Shown here piece by piece: positions 1 through 5,242 of a stretch of DNA of 6,717 nucleotides. Origin of the DNA: Treponema sp. UBA7590 (GTDB taxonomy: Bacteria; Spirochaetota; Spirochaetia; Treponematales; Treponemataceae); the NCBI GenBank assembly GCA_002478955.1, contig DLKK01000020.1:18846-25562 (forward strand), given 5' to 3'. Position 1 is the stretch's first letter; the number at the start of each line of letters is the position of its first letter. Under the pieces are notes generated by a model that saw only the letters and a program-made list of their open reading frames with translations, was not told the origin of the DNA and did not search any database. Both the position numbers and the translations under genes were made by a program.

Positions 1-1415
1 GATTTTTTTTGAGGCATGGCGCAAATGTGCTTGCAACAGACATGAAAACCGCCGAACAGCTTGCACCGACAATCCAGAAACTCTCAAGCGATCCGGAACT
101 TGACACAAGCCGCCTTTCTTATCGTCTTGGCGAACACAAAATAGAAGATTTTCAGAATGCGGACTGCGTAATAAAAAATCCAGGCGTAAAAATTGAGGGA
201 AACAAATATCTTGCCGCGGCAAAAAACATCGAGACAGACATTTCAATCTTTCTTCATTTTACAAAAGCTCCGGTCATCGCTGTAACTGGAAGCAAAGGAA
301 AATCATCTACGGTAAGCGCAATCAGCTACGGCTTGAACAATGCTGGTTTTACAGCATTTCTTGGTGGAAACATCACAGTAAGTCCGCTTACATTCCTTGA
401 AAAGACAACAGAAAAAACACCTGTAGTCCTTGAACTTTCCTCATGGCAGCTTGCAGATTTACGCGGACGCAAGGCATTAAAGCCAAAAATCTGCATAATA
501 ACAAAGATTGTGCCGGATCACCAGAACTGGTACCACGAAATGGAACCTTATGTTGCAGACAAACGCTTAATCTACGCAGACCAGACTTCCTCCGACTATT
601 CAATTTTTGATTTTGAAGGCGATGAACCGGGAACAGGCCCTGAATGTGGCGGAACCTGGGGAGATTTTTTTGCAAAAGAAACAAAGGGAACTGTATTGCG
701 CTACGCAAAATCAGAATTGCCAAAAGGATTTTATGGCGTTTATCAGACAAAAGATGAGGATGGAACTTTTTGCGGTAAAGTTATTCTTCCAGGAATGAAA
801 GAACCTGAAACAATCCTGAAAAATCTTATAGTTCCTGGCGAACACATGAAAATCAACGCGCTGAACGCCGCCCTTGTCCTTTATCTTATGGGAGTTCCTT
901 CAACGCAATGCGTAAAAATAATCGGCAAATGGCCGGGAATCGACCACCGCCTTCAATTCTTCCACGAATACAAAAATAATTCTGGCGGAACATTCCGCTT
1001 TTACAACGACAGCTGCGCGACAGTTCCAGAAGCGGCAGCCGCAGCAAGCCAGTCTTTTGGAAAACCTGTTTATCTTTTGACTGGAGGAACAGACAAAGGT
1101 CTTGAACTTACACCGTTGGCAGACACTCTTACAGAAAAAAACAAGAACGAAATTCCTGTAAAATCCCTTTATCTTTTAAAAGGCAGCGCAACAGACAAAC
1201 TTCTTACGACACTTAACGCCACGAAAACAAAATACAACGGACCGTTCGACAGCCTTAAAGATATGCTCGCCGCCTTAAAAAATGAAATTCAAAATTCAAC
1301 GCAAAAGAACGAGGTTATTGTTTTTAGCCCAGGCGCGACCAGTTTTGGAATGTTCGCAAATGAATTTGACCGTGGCAACAAATTTATGCAGGCTGTTAAG
1401 GAAATATTTGCGTAA
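1..1415 (+). CDS. murD: UDP-N-acetylmuramoylalanine--D-glutamate ligase (MurD), 5'-truncated by the window edge
   Basis: This cytoplasmic Mur ligase adds D-glutamate to UDP-MurNAc-L-Ala, using ATP, in peptidoglycan precursor synthesis. The frame is open to base 1 and the first visible residues (FFLRHGANVLATD) match the inside of the N-terminal UDP-binding domain, so roughly the first 20 residues lie outside the window; the TTG at 9 is not a real start. Counting that TTG as residue 1, the ATP P-loop GSKGKSST is at 94-101, LELSSWQL at 141-148, DH at 170-171, the lysine expected to be carbamylated at 185 (ADKRLIY), HMKINALNAA at 279-288, DHR at 312-314, NDSCAT at 333-338, GGTDKG at 359-364 and SPGATSFGMF near the C-terminus. 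The NDSKAT-type lysine is Cys and the usual Asn before the DH motif is Lys, which are plausible lineage variants. It ends 18 bases before the peptidase gene, so the two may be co-transcribed. Confidence 0.95.
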   Translation, partial: FFLRHGANVLATDMKTAEQLAPTIQKLSSDPELDTSRLSYRLGEHKIEDFQNADCVIKNPGVKIEGNKYLAAAKNIETDISIFLHFTKAPVIAVTGSKGKSSTVSAISYGLNNAGFTAFLGGNITVSPLTFLEKTTEKTPVVLELSSWQLADLRGRKALKPKICIITKIVPDHQNWYHEMEPYVADKRLIYADQTSSDYSIFDFEGDEPGTGPECGGTWGDFFAKETKGTVLRYAKSELPKGFYGVYQTKDEDGTFCGKVILPGMKEPETILKNLIVPGEHMKINALNAALVLYLMGVPSTQCVKIIGKWPGIDHRLQFFHEYKNNSGGTFRFYNDSCATVPEAAAAASQSFGKPVYLLTGGTDKGLELTPLADTLTEKNKNEIPVKSLYLLKGSATDKLLTTLNATKTKYNGPFDSLKDMLAALKNEIQNSTQKNEVIVFSPGATSFGMFANEFDRGNKFMQAVKEIFA

Positions 1416-1416
1416 A

Positions 1417-1427
1417 TATGATAAAAT
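1417..1427 (+). promoter_or_regulatory. Possible -10 element in the murD-peptidase gap
   Basis: TATGATAAAAT sits in the 18-base gap and resembles a -10 box (TATGAT or TAAAAT). No convincing -35 hexamer is present at 16-18 bases upstream. Used as a promoter it would give a nearly leaderless mRNA for the peptidase, which would fit the absence of a Shine-Dalgarno sequence. AT-richness alone could produce this match. Confidence 0.2.
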
Positions 1428-1433
1428 ATCGTC

Positions 1434-2348
1434 ATGCATAAAAAAAACGCATTCATCTTTACGCTAATCTTGATCTTTTCAGCTGTATGCGGCAAGGCGC
1501 AGAATTTCAAGCCGCTAAATCTTCCTTTTTCAAAATGGTGGGAACCAGCAAATCTTGCAGTTTTCAAGGAAGCGTATCCAGACGTTAAGTTTATCGCCGA
1601 ATATGATGAAGAAAAAAAAGATTATCTAATCCGAGTTTTTGCAAAGAAGAATGAAAAAATTACCGAGACAAAACTTTTTTGGTGCGAGGGACGATTTCTG
1701 CCGGAAAACCAGATTCAGAACAAAGAAAGTTACCGCACAATGCTCTATAAATATCAGCGCGAACCAAAAGACCCAAAGACTTTTACAGAAGAAGATATTG
1801 AACGCATAAAGAATTTCACTTCAAAAGAAAACCGGGCAAACGGAGCGATTGATCCGCCGTTTCTTTACAATGCGATTTATGACTGCGAAAACCAAGCTTC
1901 AACAGAAAGCCACATCGTTACAATTCCATTCCTTACAAAAAGCGTGAATGTGCATGAGCGCATTGCAGAACCGCTAAAAAAAATCAGTGAAAAAATACTG
2001 TCTCTTCCAAAAGACGAGGAGATGGAAAAATTTCTTTCAACGCTTACAAGAACGGATGGATTTGCATGGCGCACTGTCCGCGATACACAGTCGCGTTCTT
2101 TTCACAGCGTGGGGCTTGCGATTGATGTTCTGCCAAAAGGTTATTACCAGCGGATAATTTACTGGTCATGGCAAAAACAACTTCGCCCGGATGACTGGTT
2201 TATGACACCACTTGAAAAACGATGGTCACCACCAAAAAAAGTAATAAAGATTTTTGAGGAAGAAGGTTTTATCTGGGGCGGAACTTGGGCAGTGTGGGAT
2301 AATATGCACTTTGAATATCACCCGGAACTTTTGATTTATACAAAATAA
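1434..2348 (+). CDS. Exported M15-family zinc peptidase, D-alanyl-D-alanine carboxypeptidase-like
   Basis: A 304-residue protein with an N-terminal signal peptide: Lys3-Lys4, a hydrophobic stretch at about 6-19, and a possible signal peptidase I cut after CGKA (residue 22). Cys19 lacks a good lipobox. The C-terminal domain (about 205-300) has the M15 metal-site pattern: SRSFHSVGLAID gives zinc ligands His224 and Asp231, and NMHFEYH gives His292 with Glu294 as likely catalytic base. The Trp-rich GGTWAVWDN just before it is usual for this family. Such enzymes cleave D-Ala-containing peptides of peptidoglycan in the periplasm. Residues 25-200 match nothing I recognise. The gene follows murD by 18 bases, which fits a cell-wall role. 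No Shine-Dalgarno sequence lies near the ATG; the nearest purine tract (AAGGAAA) is about 30 bases upstream. Exact substrate (DD- or LD-bond, endo- or carboxypeptidase) cannot be told from sequence. Confidence 0.85.
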   Translation: MHKKNAFIFTLILIFSAVCGKAQNFKPLNLPFSKWWEPANLAVFKEAYPDVKFIAEYDEEKKDYLIRVFAKKNEKITETKLFWCEGRFLPENQIQNKESYRTMLYKYQREPKDPKTFTEEDIERIKNFTSKENRANGAIDPPFLYNAIYDCENQASTESHIVTIPFLTKSVNVHERIAEPLKKISEKILSLPKDEEMEKFLSTLTRTDGFAWRTVRDTQSRSFHSVGLAIDVLPKGYYQRIIYWSWQKQLRPDDWFMTPLEKRWSPPKKVIKIFEEEGFIWGGTWAVWDNMHFEYHPELLIYTK

Positions 2349-2381
2349 AAAGGGGCGTTGCGGGGGATTTTATCCCCCGCA
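2347..2381 (-). terminator. Probable terminator for purA (minus strand)
   Basis: Read on the minus strand, the perfect 10-bp stem at 2381-2359 (loop AAA) is followed after seven bases (ACGCCCC) by TTTTTATTTT. It sits about 60 bases past the purA stop. The spacer between stem and U-run is longer than ideal, so efficiency is uncertain; pairing of the A/T-rich flanks of the whole element may help. Confidence 0.5.
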
Positions 2382-2412
2382 CGGTGGGTAGGACGCAACA
2401 AAGTGCGGCCGT

Positions 2413-2437
2413 AGGGCGGTCGCCCGCCCTTTTAAGT
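2413..2437 (+). terminator. Rho-independent terminator for the murD-peptidase unit
   Basis: A 7-bp stem (AGGGCGG/CCGCCCT) with loop TCGC is followed directly by TTTT and then AAGTTTTTT. It lies about 65 bases after the peptidase stop codon and has the classical GC-stem plus U-tract form on the plus strand. Confidence 0.7.
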
Positions 2438-2440
2438 TTT

Positions 2441-3667
2441 TTATTTCTTCCAGATTTTTTCGCGGTTGAATGTCTGGTTTCGGTCCGGACCTACAGAAAC
2501 AATTCCAACTTTTGTGTCACAGTAACTTTCGATGAAGTCGATGTATGCTTTCGCATTTTTTGGAAGCTGGCTGTATTTTGAAAGTTTTGTTATGTCCTGT
2601 TTCCAGCCCTTGAACTTCTGAAGAACCGGTTTTGCCTTGTTCAGTTCAGGAATTGAAGTCGGGAAATCTGTTACAATTTTTCCGTTGATGTCGTAGGCGA
2701 TGCAGGCTTCAATTTCGTCCATGTCATCGTAAACGTCAAGATGAGTCAGAACCAAGGAATCAATTGAATTTACGTGGCAAGCATAGCGCAATGCAACAAG
2801 GTCAAGATAACCGCATCGGCGCGCACGTCCTGTTGTTACACCAAACTCGTTTCCAGTCTTTCGTACATAGTCGCAGAGTTCGCCTTCGCTTTCAGAGTTG
2901 AATTCTGTCGGCATAGGACCATTTCCAACGCGTGTTTCGTAAGCCTTGAAAACGCCGTAGATTTTGTCCAGAGCGCGCGGACCGATTCCTGAGCCAGAAG
3001 CGGCTCCATAAGAACCAGAAGCTCCAGAAGAAACGTAAGGATATGTTCCGGAATCAATGTCGAGCATTGCGCCCTGTGCGCCTTCAAAAAGAATATTTTC
3101 TTTGCGGACTTCCCACATTTTTGCTGCGATGTCAATCCGCATCTTCAAAAGCTGATCTTTATATTTGTTCAGGAAATCCTGATCTTCTTTTTCAAGGTCA
3201 TTCCATTTTTCTTCCCAGTCAAGGTCTGCAAGACGAATTCCGTCACGTTCAGCTTTCTGAGAATATGTTGTTCCGATTCCACGTCCTGTTGTTCCAATCG
3301 GGCGTTTGCGAGCAGCATCGCGCTCTTTGTCCATTTTGCGGTAGCCAGGAAGAGTTATGTGCGCGCGATCAGAAATGAATACGCGACCTTCCCAGTTAAT
3401 TCCGTTGTCTGTAAGCATCTGAAGTTCATTGAACAACGCTTCTGGTTCAATAACCATTCCAGATCCAAGTATTACGTACTTTTCAGGGTACAAAATTCCA
3501 GATGGAACTTGATGCAAAGCGTATTTTTTGCCGTCTACAACAATTGTGTGGCCAGCATTTGCTCCGCCGGCAAACCGGCATACATACTTGGCATCTTGTG
3601 CAAGATAGTCAACAATTTTTCCTTTACCTTCGTCACCCCACTGGGCACCCATTACAACAACATTCAT
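2441..3667 (-). CDS. purA: Adenylosuccinate synthetase (PurA)
   Basis: This enzyme joins IMP and aspartate with GTP to make adenylosuccinate, the first committed step to AMP; it acts in the cytoplasm as a dimer. The ATG at 3667 was chosen because AGAGG lies 4 bases upstream and the family's N-terminus (NVVVMGAQWGDEGKGK) begins right there; the open frame extends 23 codons further upstream without family resemblance. Of 408 residues, GDEGKGK is at 11-17, GGANAGHT at 34-41, SDRAH at 99-103, GTTGRGIG at 125-132, FEGAQG at 194-199, GIGP at 227-230, TTGRARRCG at 278-286 and SVGPDRNQT at 391-399. The segment between Arg141 and FEGAQG is about 24 residues shorter than in the usual 430-residue enzyme, and the SSNTTAGG-type loop reads SSGASGSYGAASGSG. 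Catalytic residues look intact, so I expect an active enzyme. It is separated from the HD-GYP gene by 172 bases with its own promoter. Confidence 0.96.
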   Translation of the reverse strand: MNVVVMGAQWGDEGKGKIVDYLAQDAKYVCRFAGGANAGHTIVVDGKKYALHQVPSGILYPEKYVILGSGMVIEPEALFNELQMLTDNGINWEGRVFISDRAHITLPGYRKMDKERDAARKRPIGTTGRGIGTTYSQKAERDGIRLADLDWEEKWNDLEKEDQDFLNKYKDQLLKMRIDIAAKMWEVRKENILFEGAQGAMLDIDSGTYPYVSSGASGSYGAASGSGIGPRALDKIYGVFKAYETRVGNGPMPTEFNSESEGELCDYVRKTGNEFGVTTGRARRCGYLDLVALRYACHVNSIDSLVLTHLDVYDDMDEIEACIAYDINGKIVTDFPTSIPELNKAKPVLQKFKGWKQDITKLSKYSQLPKNAKAYIDFIESYCDTKVGIVSVGPDRNQTFNREKIWKK

Positions 3668-3717
3668 ATATCCTCTTTCCTGCAGAATCATCGCGGGAAT
3701 TAGAAAAAAAGATTTTT

Positions 3718-3754
3718 GTAAAAACGCCACAAACAATGCAGCAACTGTTTTTAC
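3718..3754 (-). promoter_or_regulatory. Stem-loop at the 5' end of the purA leader
   Basis: GTAAAAAC (3754-3747 on the minus strand) and GTTTTTAC (3725-3718) form a perfect 8-bp inverted repeat with a 21-base loop, starting almost exactly at the predicted transcription start. It could stabilise the mRNA end or be an operator-like site. There is no match that I can see to a purine riboswitch, and the stem is AT-rich, so this is tentative. Confidence 0.3.
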
Positions 3755-3760
3755 TTAAAA

Positions 3761-3789
3761 ATGTTATCACAAACGCAATTTTTACTCAA
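3761..3789 (-). promoter_or_regulatory. Sigma-70-type promoter for purA
   Basis: On the minus strand TTGAGT (3789-3784) and TAACAT (3766-3761) are separated by exactly 17 bases. TGA directly before the -10 hexamer gives an extended -10. Transcription would begin near 3754, leaving a leader of about 86 bases before the purA ATG. Its position in the 172-base gap behind the HD-GYP gene supports independent expression of purA. Confidence 0.55.
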
Positions 3790-3839
3790 TTAAACGATGA
3801 TTTTTATGGTTGAGTTGAATGTTGAATTTGCTGTTCAGC

Positions 3840-4652
3840 CTAATTATTCTGGAAAATCTTGACCACATCGTCTTTTTTTGCGATGAACAAGTCTGTAAGA
3901 ACCGGGTCAAAATGAGTTCCTTTTGAAAGCGAGATGATTTTAAATGCTTCGTCTGTTGAAAACGGATCTTTGTAGCATCTTGGCGAAACCAGCGCGTCAA
4001 AAACATCGGCGATTGCCATAATGCGCGCCTCCAAAGGAATTTCTTCGCCTTTCAGCTTGTATGGATAACCGTTGCCATCCCAGCGTTCATGGTGGCTTGT
4101 GGCAACATCCGCGGCAATTTTTACGTAATCTTCACTTTCAATATTAGAAAGAACTTCGCGGATTATTTTTCCGCCGGCAATTGTATGATTCTGAATTTTC
4201 TTGAATTCTGCCTCAGTCAGTTTTCCCGGTTTTTTAAGGATGCTGTCAGGAACAGCAATTTTTCCAATATCATGCATCGGAGCCGCTTTTTTCAGAAGCT
4301 CAATGTATTCATCTGTGATGATTTCCTTGTGGTATCCGGCTTCTTTTGCAGCATTCACAAGAAGCTCAACATAAAGGCTTGTGCGTTTTACATGCTCACC
4401 AGTGTCGCTGTCACGGCTTTCTATAAGGTTCGCCATTCCATAAATCGTCTGTTCCTGAATGTAGATGATTTTTTTGTTCTGCTCAGTTATTTCATCAGCC
4501 TTTTTAAGGACATCATCCTGAAGGTTATTCTTGTTAATCTCAAGCCTGGCTGTGAACATTGTGCACACAATCGTAAGAGTCACAGAAATTCCAATCGCCA
4601 TAAAAACCGCGACACCAAAGGAAATTATAAGCATCTTAAAATAAAATGACAT
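3840..4652 (-). CDS. Membrane-anchored HD-GYP cyclic-di-GMP phosphodiesterase (probably the C-terminal half of a split receptor)
   Basis: A 270-residue frame with one TM helix (about 7-33), a helical, probably coiled-coil linker (35-75) and an HD-GYP domain (about 70-265). HD-GYP enzymes hydrolyse cyclic di-GMP to pGpG or GMP in the cytoplasm. The motifs are complete: ESRDSDTGEH at 78-87, HDIGKIAVPD at 127-136, NHT at 155-157, HHERWDGNGYP at 187-197, ADVFDAL at 215-221 and GTHFDP at 245-250, so it should be active. The ATG at 4652 has AGG five bases upstream, but both lie inside the end of the preceding gene, which this frame overlaps by 28 bases in the -1 register. The upstream gene ends exactly where a second TM should begin and this one starts with that TM, so the two are best read as one two-TM receptor broken by a missing base. 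Coupled translation of two separate polypeptides is the alternative. Confidence 0.88.
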   Translation of the reverse strand: MSFYFKMLIISFGVAVFMAIGISVTLTIVCTMFTARLEINKNNLQDDVLKKADEITEQNKKIIYIQEQTIYGMANLIESRDSDTGEHVKRTSLYVELLVNAAKEAGYHKEIITDEYIELLKKAAPMHDIGKIAVPDSILKKPGKLTEAEFKKIQNHTIAGGKIIREVLSNIESEDYVKIAADVATSHHERWDGNGYPYKLKGEEIPLEARIMAIADVFDALVSPRCYKDPFSTDEAFKIISLSKGTHFDPVLTDLFIAKKDDVVKIFQNN

Positions 4653-5191
4653 ATTTTCCTGCGATTTTTCAGCTCAGAATCTATATATTTTGCAAGACTA
4701 TCCAGACCTTTGTCCAAAATATCTTTTGAACGGGCAATATTCCCCAGAATATATTGCTCTGCGTAAATTTTAGAACCGCTTGAATGCATGCTTCTTATAA
4801 GATCAATATCCTGAAAGACATTCCGGCAGCCACCGCTAATGCTGTGGAAAATTTTTGCCTTTTCGTTTCCGTTCATGCGTTTACCAAAATCGTTCAGACA
4901 TTCAGTAAGTTCCGCGCGCGTATTTTTTTCAAGCTGCTCGTAATGCTCAAGCACATCATCAGAAGTCGCAATTATATAAAAAGAACTGGTCAAAAGCTCC
5001 TGGTTCACAAGCTTACGGATTTTATCCATATACGAAGTGTTCTCAATTCCTTCCTTTACAGACACCTGATAAATTCTTCTCATATTTGTAAAGACAACCG
5101 CAATCGAGACAAAACCGATAAGCACAACCAGAAAAGCTGAAATGCAGGCAAGAAATATTTTATGCGTTACTTTTTTCATATACCGAGACAA
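4625..5191 (-). CDS. Membrane sensor domain: TM helix plus helical periplasmic region (N-terminal half of the split HD-GYP receptor)
   Basis: A 188-residue frame with a basic N-terminus, one TM helix (about 11-35) and a mostly helical, hydrophilic region (36-178) that looks like a four-helix-bundle periplasmic sensor; no named domain is recognised. It ends in the odd, basic NRRKICHFILRCL, which is probably out-of-frame sequence. Moving to the -1 frame near the AGGAAAATATG at 4660-4650 would give a continuous protein of about 449 residues: TM1, periplasmic domain, TM2, HD-GYP. The start is TTG at 5191, four bases after AAGG plus three A (as close as purA's own site); the in-frame ATG at 5179 is 16 bases from that site and less likely. 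It follows the binding-protein gene by 51 bases with no terminator, so co-transcription is likely. Presumed role: receiving a periplasmic signal, possibly from the binding protein. Confidence 0.7.
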   Translation of the reverse strand: MSRYMKKVTHKIFLACISAFLVVLIGFVSIAVVFTNMRRIYQVSVKEGIENTSYMDKIRKLVNQELLTSSFYIIATSDDVLEHYEQLEKNTRAELTECLNDFGKRMNGNEKAKIFHSISGGCRNVFQDIDLIRSMHSSGSKIYAEQYILGNIARSKDILDKGLDSLAKYIDSELKNRRKICHFILRCL

Positions 5192-5242
5192 ATTTCCTTA
5201 GAAACCTAGAATGACTTTTTTAAATTAAACCCAAGCACCTTT

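Larger units (their letters stand above)
2347..2447. repeat. GC-rich multi-palindrome intergenic element (REP-like candidate)
   Basis: The gap between the convergent peptidase and purA genes is filled by a GC-rich block (55 of 80 bases G or C at 2351-2430) in otherwise AT-rich DNA, bounded by an A-run on the left and T-runs on the right. It contains a perfect 10-bp inverted repeat with a 3-base loop (TGCGGGGGAT at 2359-2368, ATCCCCCGCA at 2372-2381) and a 7-bp inverted repeat with a 4-base loop (AGGGCGG at 2413-2419, CCGCCCT at 2424-2430). Further complementary words are GTTGCG at 2357-2362 with CGCAAC at 2394-2399, and CCGCAC at 2377-2382 with GTGCGG at 2403-2408. The base bias and density of palindromes suggest an interspersed element that also serves as a terminator. 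No ORF is present. Copy number elsewhere is unknown. Confidence 0.5.

Noticed and set aside
3668..3736. An N-terminally extended PurA starting at 3736
   Set aside because: The extra 23 codons lack family similarity, the ribosome site AGAGG sits before the ATG at 3667, and the conserved PurA N-terminus starts there.
4089..4649. A long plus-strand open frame (186 codons) opposite the HD-GYP gene
   Set aside because: It is fully antisense to a gene with complete family motifs, shows no domain-like pattern and has no supporting ribosome site; it is a by-product of codon composition. The same holds for plus-strand frames opposite purA (for example 3043-3378 and 3502-3813).
4625..4660. Programmed -1 ribosomal frameshifting to make the full receptor
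   Set aside because: The overlap contains no proper X XXY YYZ slippery heptamer in the zero frame, and I see no strong downstream stem-loop. A lost base or coupled re-initiation explains the arrangement better.
4625..5191. The sensor as a methyl-accepting chemotaxis protein
   Set aside because: The TM plus helical periplasmic domain resembles that class, but no HAMP or methyl-accepting signalling domain follows; the downstream output is HD-GYP.
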